Source: Xylocopa sonorina (Eukaryota; Arthropoda; Insecta; Hymenoptera; Apidae). From it: a stretch of 64,000 bases of DNA. The DNA is taken from NCBI RefSeq assembly GCF_050948175.1, contig NC_135201.1:8804001-8868000 (forward strand), in the 5' to 3' direction. Position numbers and translations under genes: made by a program. Each line of letters opens with the position of its first letter. Position 1 is the first letter of the stretch. This document shows, piece by piece, positions 37,860-48,000 of this stretch. Below the pieces are notes generated by a model that saw nothing but the letters and a program-made list of their open reading frames with translations, was not told where the DNA came from and searched no databases.

Positions 37860-40180
37860 ATGGCAACGTCCGAGAGCGACGACTTCGAGAGCGCTGACGA
37901 GGAGATGAACCATGAGATGTCAACGAGGCGAAATTATCAAACGCAACAATGGAAATCGCCGACCACGATAGACTCGGAATCCGATGACGACATGGAATAC
38001 GTCCCACGGCAGCCGCATGCGAACGTAATTTTCAGCAGACGGCCAGAAAAGTATCGGCCGCTGACAAATATAGCTGTTGACGAGAGCAAGCCTGATAATG
38101 ATATCAGCGTTAAAGACACAAATAATTGCGAGAAGAACGAGCAGCCGATTATCAATGTTGACAGAACTTGTGAGAAAGTTCACGAGGATGTAACCGCTCG
38201 CAGTTTAGAAAAAGCCAAGTGTACGCAGATAAACACGGATACTATGAATTTTGACTTGAAAGATAACAGTAAAGAGACGAGGTTAGATAACAGTGAAATA
38301 AAAGAGGATGATAGTACGGAATTGCAATCTGAAACGGTGGTTAATCCTAACGAGAAAGGAAGGGCTTGTAGACGACAAAATCTGGGTGCAAAGAAATTGG
38401 GCACTAAGATTACGTCGAGTAGTAATTCTATGGTCGATACGGATGACGCAACAAAACGCATTACTGAGACAGATATATTAACAAGGAGTATAGAGGATGA
38501 TATTCTGTTTAACGAGCTGTCCATAAAAGATGAAATAACTGAATCCGAGATGCCGGAGGAGATGAAATCGGATAAAACATTTAAAGAAGTATTCGGGGAG
38601 GTATTCGAGGAAGGATTTGGAGATGACATTAAATTGGAAGAACTTATCCAAAGTCCATCGGAGGAATTGTCGGAAGACAGATTGCAACCGATGTTAGAAA
38701 AATCATTAGTCAGCGAAGAAGCTGAGAATCCTTTAATGGGTTGGGGTTGGGCTAACTGGGGTGTAACTTCATTAATTAACACAGCTAGCGTTGGAGTTTC
38801 TACGCTGACCAGCCACGTGTCGCATGGATTAACGCTTTTAGAGGAATCCATAGTTGCGTCCGATGAACCAAAGTCTATCACAAATGAAGAAGAGAAGGAA
38901 GATCGTACAGTCGATGGTATTACATCGCTTTGTTGATAATATAATTGTAGTTAAATTATGAATTTGTTGAACTTTTCATTTAATGAAACCAATTTTCAGA
39001 TTACAAAGCGGAACAGCCTAAAGAACAGTCTTCATTTGGGTTTGGAAATCTGATATCGGGTGTATCATCGATAACGAAACTAGTTGAGTCAACCAGTAGT
39101 AAAGTTATGAGCGGTGGATTGGATACGTTAGAAGCGATTGGTAAGAAAACGATGGAAGTGTTACAAGAGGGAGATCCAGGGTTAAAGAAGAAGCGTGCTT
39201 TCTTTATAAACGAAACAGACAAGCCGAATTTGTCTCAGATACTTCGGGAAGCTAAAGAGAAAGCAGAAAGTAACGAGAAAACGATTGAAGCGAGGCAGAA
39301 AATGAGAAAAGTACACTTTGAGAGCCTTTTCGATGATTATCAAGGGCTCGTTCATTTAGAAGCATTAGAGATGCTATCGAAACAGAGTGATATCAAAATA
39401 CAACAGCATTTAAGTAGTCTAGATGCAAATGAACTATACTGTGTTCAAAAGATGTTGGAAGAAGTCAAAGAATTGTGTGAGTTGAATGAAGAGGACGAAA
39501 GTGAGGATGAGTCGGAGGAGAAAGATTTAAAATTTAAATTGCAAGAGGCTTGCAGCGACCTTGGGATTAATATTACGTATGAAAAATTATATGATGTAAG
39601 TAGTTGTACTGTTTATACGTACTTGGACTTATTCGTATTATTTTATACTTATTCGCGTTACCTAGAAACATATTGAATATATTATATTAAATTCAATATT
39701 GATTATAGATTTGTGAAAATTCTAAAACCTATACTACACCACCTGTGACACAAACTGATGAAGAAATATTTGAGCACGTTATTTCTCTTCTGGCACAATT
39801 TACGGCATTTTCTGTAGAAAGGTTTCATAAAACTGCTGAACTGCTTCTAATCAAAGAACATCGAAGTACTGTTAACGAGACCGACTCGTTAGTTCAGTTA
39901 ACAAATATTTTGTCTAAAGAAATTGGAACACTAGCCAACACTTACTGTAGTATTTTAAATAAATTTGTTGAAACTTCAGAGAAACCCGATAATATTAAAG
40001 CTAATATAACAACAGTATTTCTGGAGGTAAGAGTACATTAATAATACATTTGCCCAACCATCTTTTTCGTAATTGATATGTATATGAAATGTTTCTCCTA
40101 AATAGGCCTCTAACGCAAGTTCTTACATCCAAGATGCTTTTAAACTGTTGATCCCTATCATACAAGTTGGTGCTATATAA
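37860..40180 (+). CDS. FAM114A family protein (NOXP20-like), 4 exons, 681 aa
   Basis: Exons are 37860-38916, 39000-39595, 39709-40026 and 40106-40180, all GT-AG and in frame. The product has a long acidic, Ser/Thr-rich N-terminus (MATSESDDFESADEE), then the family signature near residues 293-325 (GWGWANWGVTSLINTAS), a helical middle (GNLISGVSSITKLVESTSSK, VMSGGLDTLEAIGKKTMEVL) and a helical C-terminus ending IPIIQVGAI. Glu/Asp runs (EEDESEDESEEKD) precede the last third. Vertebrate members (FAM114A1/A2) are linked to the Golgi and to neuronal development; the biochemical function is poorly known. The start at 37860 is the first ATG of a frame that is open back to 37842. The gene is head-to-head with kibra and convergent with Nup58. 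Confidence 0.9.
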
Positions 40181-40204
40181 CGGTTAACAATTTTTTACTA
40201 TACG

Positions 40205-40210
40205 AATAAA
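40205..40210 (+). terminator. Candidate poly(A) signal of the FAM114A gene
   Basis: AATAAA 25 bases after the stop codon at 40178-40180. Further AATAAA-like words follow within 150 bases, so the 3' UTR may be short with alternative ends. Confidence 0.5.
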
Positions 40211-40616
40211 TGATTATAGATATATGCGAAGCTGCAGCCTGTAATATTATACATATTGTAAAAAACATAAATGATTTATTGAAGATGATTAGTCGAGCTA
40301 ACTTTTCTAATATATACTAAAAATAAGAAAAGTTTCGAATGTTATAAATAAAGAATTATAATGATAAGAGATGCATATAAGTAACGATTTTTATACCCTA
40401 AGTTTATAACAATAAAAATAAAAAATGACTACAAATATTGTATCGAATCGATGATATAAATATAGAATACAAAATGAAAAATCATAGATTTGGTTTTCTT
40501 TTAGAAAGTATGCATAACGACAGTAATAATATCTAGTTAGAGGAATGATGATATGGTTAATATATGTATATGCATGTCCAAGTATCGTTGCGGTATGTAC
40601 CCATGCATGTGACAAA

Positions 40617-40622
40617 TTTATT
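40617..40622 (-). terminator. Candidate poly(A) signal of Nup58
   Basis: AATAAA on the minus strand, about 195 bases past the Nup58 stop codon. Motif and position only. Confidence 0.35.
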
Positions 40623-40815
40623 TACCTATAAATCGTTGTGTAAAAAAATAGCATACGCGTATCTTGTTAAACAAAAGTAAAGTAATAATGGTGAATAAGA
40701 ATACTAACATTATACGTTGTATAGTAGAAAATATGAAGTGTAACCAGATGAATTCAATTCGTATAACCGAATATTAAGTACAATTCATCAATATGAGAAT
40801 AAATGTAGACACGAT

Positions 40816-43703
40816 TTAATGTTTCCCTCTTTTATTGCCAATAGGAGGTTTCTGAAGTTGAAAACTCGAATTCGATTCACTCGTTGGCAACGGTGCGGTA
40901 AGATTTGACGGGGTATTAAAAGTCAAACTTGCGGTCGGCGGTTTCAACGATGAACCTAGAGTAATATTAGTAGCAGACGGTGTTGGTATTGTATTTCCCC
41001 AAACTGTAACACAACATACGTACCAAGTTATTTTGAATCCACTTTTCCCTTCCTTTCTAAATTAATTTGCGCAACACAGTAACTAGAAGCTGTGTAAATT
41101 CCAATAGACCAAATTGTCGTGGGAAAATAACACGTCGACGATACCGATGTTACCATAAAGTTAAAGAACGTACTGTTTAAAAGAAGACAACTAACGTCCA
41201 ATTGTATAATCTATGAATTATTGTCATACGTAACATCATTGCACACGAGCTAGAAAGTTGTGATCCGCAAAGAGTATGAACCAAGTCACTTTGCATATCA
41301 TCCTTTCCAGCTCGGCACGGTACACTTAACTCTGGTTATTCTAACATTAAGTACACGCTTTAGTCAATGCGAGCGTTTTAATAAAACCACCAAGAAGCAG
41401 AAGCAATCAAAGCACATGTAAAATACAACAGCCATCCCTCGATAAGCGCAGACTCCGATATCCTTTCATACGTTACAACATTCTTGAGTGCAAACTAAAG
41501 AAAAAGAATGAGAATTATGTATTTAACTGTTATGATAAAATTAAATGTTTTCGGCGGCGTGTTGGTAAAAATAAGTGTTAAGTATGCAAGCTCTGGCATC
41601 CCATCCCATTTTCGACAACACGAAAAGAAATTGAAGAAAAAAATTGAGTACCTTATAAACTAAAATAGATGCCTTACTCTTTTCCTGGAAATGTAAAATC
41701 AGTATCAAGTCAGAAACGAAAACAAAATATGAATCAAACGTATGTACAAAATAAGTAGCTGCGACGGTTTCACTATTGATAAATACATATTGTGAAATCT
41801 ACGGTATTTAGTAGAAAAAAAAAAGAAAGGGCGTTATATGTTAGTAAATCTACCTCATACTAAATCCACGCAAGACCTGAGGGAGATGTTTACGGGACAG
41901 TTGAAACAACGAGAATACGTTGTTCTTAGGGAATTTCTTTTCAACAGAAAAGTGTATATATTAACATTATTTAATTCGCATGAGAATTTCATTTACCTAA
42001 TGGATTTCGTGTCTCGTAACTTCCCGGCCTGTTCGAGCTTAACGCTGTTGACGAAAGAAAACTTTTATTCCCTGTACAAATAAATTGTATACGATATATA
42101 TATACATATATTAATGCTAAATAGAACGATCGGTGATAAAAATCTGGAAGATAATAAATCACCTGGACTAAACGGAGTTGGACCACTTGTCAGCTTCCCG
42201 ATGCTACTTCGAGACGTTTTCCCATCCACTTTGATATCTTCGAAGATATTTGTATTGTCTTTTAGAACATATTTCCTAAAATTTAAATACTGCTCCTTCT
42301 GTTGCTGCACCTTCGAATGTACACCTTGCAATTTACCAGCGACAGCGATAAGAGACTCGTGAAGTTTGCTCATTGCCAGTGTTAATTCTAAAAGTATAGT
42401 ACAATCTCGTCAGATATTATTTTACCCGTATGCTAATCTATCGACGTTAAATTACCTTGCGGCGTTAAAGTCTTCGGGGTCATCATTGTTTGTATGTGCT
42501 TCTCTGTCGTTTCGATTTGAGATCTAAACAACATTAAATCGTGTTCAAAGCTGTCGGCTAATTCCATGAAGAATAATAACGGTGCATTATTCTCGTATTG
42601 TAATCCAGCTGGAGTATCGTGTGTCCTTTGAGCTACTTCGGCATTTTGTAGCGCCTTCGCTGTATCCTGTTTTAACTTATCGGTAGCGGAACGATCCCTT
42701 TGGACGGATCCAACTAATGTTGTTAAAAGTTCCATCAACGATGCCGTATCCTCAGCACATCGATTTAATGGTCTAGCAGATCCTCTTGCTATATCCGAAG
42801 ACAATACCTTTTGCTCTTTCACAAATTCCCTGTATAAAAAGGGCATACATTAAACAGCTTACCGCGATATACCATTTAATACCACAACGAGTAACTTTCT
42901 GCTGTAATGCAATCGTACTTGAATTTATCTACTGTCTGTAATAATTCTGGTGGCCAAACGTTTTCCTTCGCAGCACCGGAGTTAATATTTCCCTGCGAAA
43001 GACCTTTGTTACTTAGAGATACGTCCAATCCGCCTAGTCCTTTATTCGTAGCAGTTGTGGTGGCAATAGTAGTGCTAGTAACTGACTTTGTTCCCAATAA
43101 ACCACCACCGCTAAACAGTGATGCTGAAAATGCAAAGTATCGAATGGAATGAAGTCGTAAAACTGAACAGTAATAGTTGTTATATCTAAATACAAAGCAT
43201 TATTATACTTGTGGTAGTCGGAGCACCAAAGCTAACATTTCCCGTTGTAGATGTAGCAGCTGGAGTACCAAACGTCAAAGCGTTACTTGCCGCTGGTGTA
43301 CCGAAGCTAAGATTACCGAATAATGGCGCAGAAGTGGTCGGAGTCGCGAACAAGCTACTCGCAGACGTTGTAGCAGCTGTATTTGAACCTAAAAGTAAAC
43401 CGCTCTGCTGCGTCGATGCCAGGGTCGCCGGTGTGCTATTGAATCCGAAACTAAGACCAGTTGTTATCGCTGGTGTCGAAGAAGTTCCAAAGGATAATGT
43501 CGATTGTGGAGCATTCGCTCCAAACGGTGTACTGGTTAGGTTAAAACCTGTCGAGGGTCTAAAACATAAATGTTGTAAATCTTTATATACATAATCGTGC
43601 CAAAATAAACATAATTCATTATTAAAACTCGAATTTACTTTTGTCCAAACCCGAAACCTGTGCTGGTTGAAGTTGTGGGTGTTCCAAAAGTGAATGTTGA
43701 CAT
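40816..43703 (-). CDS. Nup58: Nuclear pore protein Nup58 (p58/p45), 6 exons, 468 aa
   Basis: Exons are 43639-43703, 43209-43558, 42919-43123, 42456-42829, 42163-42387 and 40816-41003, all GT-AG and in frame. Nup58 forms the central channel of the nuclear pore with Nup62 and Nup54. The first 140 residues are an FG-repeat region (MSTFTFGTPTTS, GFGFGQK, LSFGTS, SFGFN, LLFGSN, VSFGAP), which binds transport receptors. Residues about 190-405 are helical coiled coil (starting WPPELLQTVDKFKKEF) that assembles with Nup54/Nup62. The C-terminal exon is low-complexity (Pro/Ser/Thr/Asn) and ends QKPPIGNKRGKH. It is shorter than the human protein, mainly because the C-terminal FG region is reduced. The start is the first ATG and begins the FG region directly. 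Confidence 0.92.
41004..42162 (-). other. Nup58 intron 5 (1.16 kb)
   Basis: This is the only long intron of Nup58; it separates the coiled coil from the C-terminal tail. It is AT-rich. An 81-codon plus-strand frame inside has no recognisable domain and is not taken as a gene. Confidence 0.7.
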
Positions 43704-43965
43704 CTTTTCAACATACACTTAATAATAATACAAATGACACAACTAACGTGTTGCTTTTTAAATATTAATCTAACTTTCTGCACAAGTGTACGTCGCGAAC
43801 TCACTGCGTGTCAAATTATGGGTTTATTCGTTTAAATTAACCATTGACTCCGTTTCATTTCGTAAAGTTCTATTTTGGTACGCGTGGTGCCATCTTCAAG
43901 TGAACATCAAAACGTAATACAGTTTCAGCGTTTCTCTGAAAGATGACGCTAGTAGTTTTCAGTAG

Positions 43966-44030
43966 TTTACTTCGCTGTCGATAACGCTGAGCGACCAGTT
44001 TGAGCACTTTTCGCAGAGATGGCGCCACGA
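43966..44030 (+). repeat. CTCF-like motif repeat, copy 1
   Basis: The shared core is GCGACCAGTTTGAGCACTTT, followed a few bases later by GAGATGGCGCCAC (44016-44028). Copies 2 and 3 lie at 47811-47960. The motif AGATGGCGCCAC resembles the CTCF core known from animals. It lies about 300 bases upstream of the Nup58 start, with two degenerate relatives nearby (reverse GGTGCCATCTT at 43887-43897, AGATGACGCTAGT near 43941). Confidence 0.55.
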
Positions 44031-44386
44031 GTTCCAGAGTAGAGTCGGTAACATCTATCTCACTCTTTCTTATAGCTTTCTTATATTTCTTTCTCTCTCT
44101 TACCCCTAAAGCGGGAGATATAATTCATCTAACCCTTTCTATTCAATGAAAATTAACGAATTTCTTTATTTAATCAACAGTACTCGAAAATTATGTAATT
44201 AAGATGGGAGAGAGAGGCAGAGGGAAGGAAAGAGAAGTGAAAACGAAGTTGGGAAGTCAATAGGTGAGTAATATAGAGGGTAATTCACTATTCTTATGAC
44301 AAATTTTTACAGCTGATACTACACCTGAAAAGGAAGAAAAAAGTTCATATAAAAATGAAGTGAGTCGCAAGTAACTTAAATGTAAT

Positions 44387-44490
44387 ACGTAGTCCTTAGC
44401 ATGATATCGTTTTCGAGAAATGAATTAATCTCTCGAAAACGTTACCAAGTACCCAGGTCCACCAACGAGGAGGTGACTACGCAAGGACCC
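44387..44490. repeat. Palindromic repeat element, copy 1
   Basis: It opens TACGTAGTCCTTAGC and closes GGTGACTACGCAAGGACCC. The inner palindrome is CGTTTTCGAGAAA / TCTCGAAAACG. It is homologous to 46421-46520. There is no coding capacity. Confidence 0.65.
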
Positions 44491-46143
44491 ATCCCTATGT
44501 CCCTAATCCCATCCACCCTCCATTACATCTGCGCGTTCTCGTTACAGAAGGTACCGAGAACTGACTCTACTCTAATAATTCAATCGCGGAATCCATAATA
44601 CATTCTCCTAACATAGATGTTAGAGACTGCAGTATGGACTTTGAGGTACGAGGATAACGAGAAATGCCATTATCTTACCAGAAGTGAAATTTTTAAAGTG
44701 AATCTACTGACACTTTAGCAAAATTAAAGTGTTCTACGGTACGATATTTAAGGCAATGATATTTAGTAAAAATGGAAACAAAATTAAGTTAAGTTAAAGT
44801 TAAAAATCGAAACTAATTTCAACTAAGAATTGAGATAAAGTTCGCGACGCGATCAAAACGAACAAGTAGCGAATAAAGCTGCGTTAGATTCTCGCGAGAG
44901 CATTCTAACCCGATGGTTCAACACTACTAGGCGAACCATACCCGACGCGAATCGCGAACAAGCTTATGTCACGTCTTACAACGAAACAGTCGATACCACG
45001 CTCTCCCCAATGGTGAATGCGGGTACCATCAAGAATTCAGCGAGGCTTAGCAGTAGGACGCATTGCCCACCGACGAGAACGAACTTCGTAGACCGCCCCA
45101 AGTCGTCTTACAGCAGGTCCGAAGACCCCAGCGACACGGGGTAGGAGCTACTCGGAACGAACCGCGATGAGCGCGTCCAATGTGCTAAGCCTATACCCAA
45201 GTCGAGTACCCAACGGGCGTACCAATCGACAAGGGCTGCGAAATCTCAATGGGCTCCGAAAACCACATCAGTTTGATTGAGCATCGACTATTTCGCTGCG
45301 TGACAATGGAAGATGGAATTTCGAGCGGATAGAAAAGAAAAGAAAAGCTACGTGAAGCGATTTCACGCAGTAGAAACTTAGAATGCTCAAGGGAGAATGT
45401 AACGCGTGTTTATCGGTACTGACTACACGCGATTACAGCAATGGCTGTTTCTCACTTCGGGTAAGAGAATGGATTTCTTTACAATTTTGTTACAATTCAG
45501 TTAGAATTAAGTTACTTAGATCTAAGGGCTTATAATTAAGGACGCAAGTGTTCCATGGCCATCCAAGGGTTGTCCAGCTGTGGTCCAACGTCGAACGTAG
45601 AAATGGAGATGAAAAAGGAACGAAATGAATTTTTGACCATCAAAAATAACGAGAACAACAGAAATTTTAAGATTCTCCTAATAACTTGCCTTGATTATAA
45701 TTTCAGACAATCTGTTCTCGTGAAACAGTTGGAAAGAATGTTGGAAAACGTGGAACTCCAACGCTGTATTCACCGGAAATACCATTTTCTCATTTCAAAA
45801 TATAAAGAGAATAGTGAGAGAATAGAGTTTTTGCCCATATAGAAACTTAGAAGTGAAGAAATTAAAATAAAGTTGAGATTAAATGGACTTCGAATTATCA
45901 AACAAACCTCCGTCGAGAACAAACACCATAGAAGGATAGAAATTATTACAGATCACGCAGAACCAATGGTATTTAGAAAAAAAATAATGAGAATAACACC
46001 CAATGAACTGATCAACGTCGACCATAACTAAGCTCGATTGAGATAAATCAAGGAAGTCAGGATAGAAGGGATTCAGGGTTACACAATTATAAAATTATAA
46101 TATGTGAATGTACAAATATGTTCATTAAAATTAACTTAAACTA

Positions 46144-46209
46144 TTTGCAGTCCAACTTAAATCTTCAAAGTCCTGAAAAGGACTTGAGAGATTTAAATTG
46201 TACTGCAAA
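46144..46209 (+). repeat. Imperfect 30-bp-stem hairpin with GAAA loop
   Basis: TTTGCAGTCCAACTTAAATC pairs with the segment ending ATTTAAATTGTACTGCAAA. The top of the stem is AAGTCCT/AGGACTT closed by a GAAA tetraloop. Only a few mismatches occur over about 30 base pairs. It could be an miRNA-like precursor, but the loop is short for that and the surrounding DNA is repeat-rich. Confidence 0.45.
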
Positions 46210-46212
46210 AGA

Positions 46213-46396
46213 CTCGATACTAAAAGTACCAGTGATTCAATTATTCTAATCTACTGCAAAATTAATGAAACAATAGTTGGATAATGAGATGAATAAATAA
46301 AATAATGAAAGTAAATCTATGAAATCTTTGTATAATACAAGAACAGAAGTTATAAATCGTAATCTTTTGACTGATTCTGGTACTTTTAGTATCGAG
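46213..46396. repeat. Perfect 20-bp inverted repeat with 144-bp spacer
   Basis: CTCGATACTAAAAGTACCAG at 46213-46232 is the exact reverse complement of 46377-46396. It directly adjoins the hairpin at 46144-46209 and precedes the palindromic element at 46421, so the three may be parts of one composite mobile element. Confidence 0.6.
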
Positions 46397-46420
46397 TTTA
46401 CAACTGTACTTATGTCTACG

Positions 46421-46520
46421 TGCGTAGTCCTTAGCTTGGTACCGTTTTCGAGAGACCGGTCTCTGGAAAACGGTACCAAGGGCCCAGGTCCACCCCGTGG
46501 AGGTGACTACGCAGGGACCC
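46421..46520. repeat. Palindromic repeat element, copy 2
   Basis: It opens TGCGTAGTCC and closes GACTACGCA (46505-46513), followed by GGGACCC. Inside is CTTGGTACCGTTTTCGAGAG and its near-perfect complement ending AAAACGGTACCAAG. The same layout is found at 44387-44490, about 2 kb to the left. Confidence 0.7.
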
Positions 46521-46599
46521 ACCAATTAAATTAAATTAGAAAAATGCCTTTAGATTCGATCGATATAATGTAACAGGTGGCATACAACAGCCAGTATAA

Positions 46600-47185
46600 A
46601 CCAACAGTGGCAACATTCAGTTATTCACTTACCAGCCACCAGCCACAGTCACTGACCACCGTCCACAATCCTCAACTCAGCCACTGTCAGTCACCATCAG
46701 CCACTGTCAGTCACTACGAGTCACCACGATCAGTCAACTTCGTCCACTATGCGTTCTTGGCTCAGTCACAAGTCACCAGTGTCCCACTATCCTTAGCTCG
46801 TCCACCATTAGTCACTACCAGCCACCACAAGTCATCATAGTCAGTCACTACCGTCCACTATGCGTTCATGGCTCAGTCATAAGTCACCAGTGTTTCATTA
46901 TCATTAGCTTGTCCACCATTGGTCACTATCAGCCACCACGAGTCATCACAGTCAGTCACTACCGTCCACTATGCGTCCTTGGCTTGGCCACCAGTCACCA
47001 GTGTTCCATTATCATTAGCTTGTCCACCATTGGTCACCATGGGCCACCATGAGTCACCAGTATTACATTATCATTAGCTTGTCCACCATTGGTCACTGTC
47101 AGCCACCACGGTCACTCACTACCGTCCACTACTCGTAACTCGGCCACAATCGGCCACTACGAGCCACTATGGTCAACCATCAGCC
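46600..47185. repeat. Minisatellite with 111-bp higher-order unit
   Basis: Short CA-rich words (variants of AGTCACCA, AGCCACCA, GTCCACTA) are organised into a 111-base unit. GTCCACTATGCGT begins at 46742, 46853 and 46964, exactly 111 bases apart. A fourth GTCCACTA lies at 47124 after a partly rearranged unit. An open frame over part of the repeat (46577-46840) is a by-product of the simple composition. Confidence 0.85.
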
Positions 47186-47810
47186 TCGCACCATGATCCT
47201 CACACCTCGATGTCGAAACGAGCAAAAGGTTCGAATCAGCTTAGTAGCCCCCTTATATACCCCCGCCGCCTTCACCCCCCACCTTCGCCGCTCCCCACTC
47301 TTTCGAAGGCTATGGCTGGACAAAATTAATTTTTATGCTATATTAGCCTCTAATTCATTGATTTTCGTATTTTTACTATAATTTTATGCTCTTAGATATT
47401 TCTTACAGTAGCGTATATAATTATTTAGAAATTTTTTAATAAAAATTTTACTTTTATAGAGTGATTTTCTGTTAGTCGTTGAATATTCTGATTAAAATTA
47501 TGTCTTTCGACTTAGTCTTCGTTAAAATTGAATCGATATTGAATGTATTCAACCTAATTAATACAAAGCAATTAGATTTAAATAATTTTTATCCGATAGA
47601 ACTGATGAATAGCAAATTACAATGAGTTTTGTTCTTTTTTCTTGTACGAATTGTATAGAAGTTCAATTAAAACACTAGCGTTACCTCTATTTAGCCCCAA
47701 GTATTGTACTAAAGATAAAAAATATGGATTTTTCTATTCTAATATTTAATTTACAATAATTGGCATACTTTTGATTGCTTTGAAAATTCCCGCGCGTTTA
47801 CGCTCGCATG

Positions 47811-47960
47811 TTCACTTCTGTGTCGATAAAAATGTGCGACCAGTTTGAGCACTTTCCGTAGAGATGGCGCCACGTGTTTCACAAGTTCACTTCTGTGTCG
47901 ATAAAAATGTGCGACCAGTTTGAGCACTTTTCGAAGAGATGGCGCCACTAGTATAAAAAA
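47811..47960 (+). repeat. CTCF-like motif repeat, copies 2 and 3 (75-bp tandem)
   Basis: Two tandem 75-base units start at 47811 and 47886 (TTCACTTCTGTGTCGATAAA). Each contains GCGACCAGTTTGAGCACTTT and ends with GAGATGGCGCCAC (47861-47873 and 47936-47948). Both have the same orientation as copy 1 at 43966-44030. Confidence 0.75.
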
Positions 47961-48000
47961 TAAGTTTTATTATTGGCTGTGTGGTAACTGTACGTGAAAA

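Larger units (their letters stand above)
40181..40815. other. Convergent 3' intergenic region
   Basis: There are 635 bases of AT-rich sequence between the stop codons of the FAM114A gene and Nup58. It holds the 3' UTRs and poly(A) signals of both. Nothing else was seen. Confidence 0.7.
43704..48000. other. Repeat-rich intergenic region between Nup58 and sol
   Basis: It holds the Nup58 promoter at its left end and the repeats listed separately. The interval 44840-45540 is GC-richer and unlike its AT-rich surroundings, with no long frame; it may be an old mobile-element fragment, but no end structures or proteins were recognised. Confidence 0.55.

Noticed and set aside
41838..42083. 81-codon plus-strand frame inside Nup58 intron 5
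   Set aside because: AT-rich, no domain, no regulatory signals, and it lies antisense within an intron; chance is the simplest explanation.
46577..46840. 87-codon frame in the CA-rich minisatellite
   Set aside because: It is a by-product of the tandem repeat, not a gene.
47751..47948. 65-codon minus-strand frame with an internal repeat
   Set aside because: The repeated protein segment is just the 75-bp DNA repeat read through; the DNA repeat also occurs near Nup58 without this frame.
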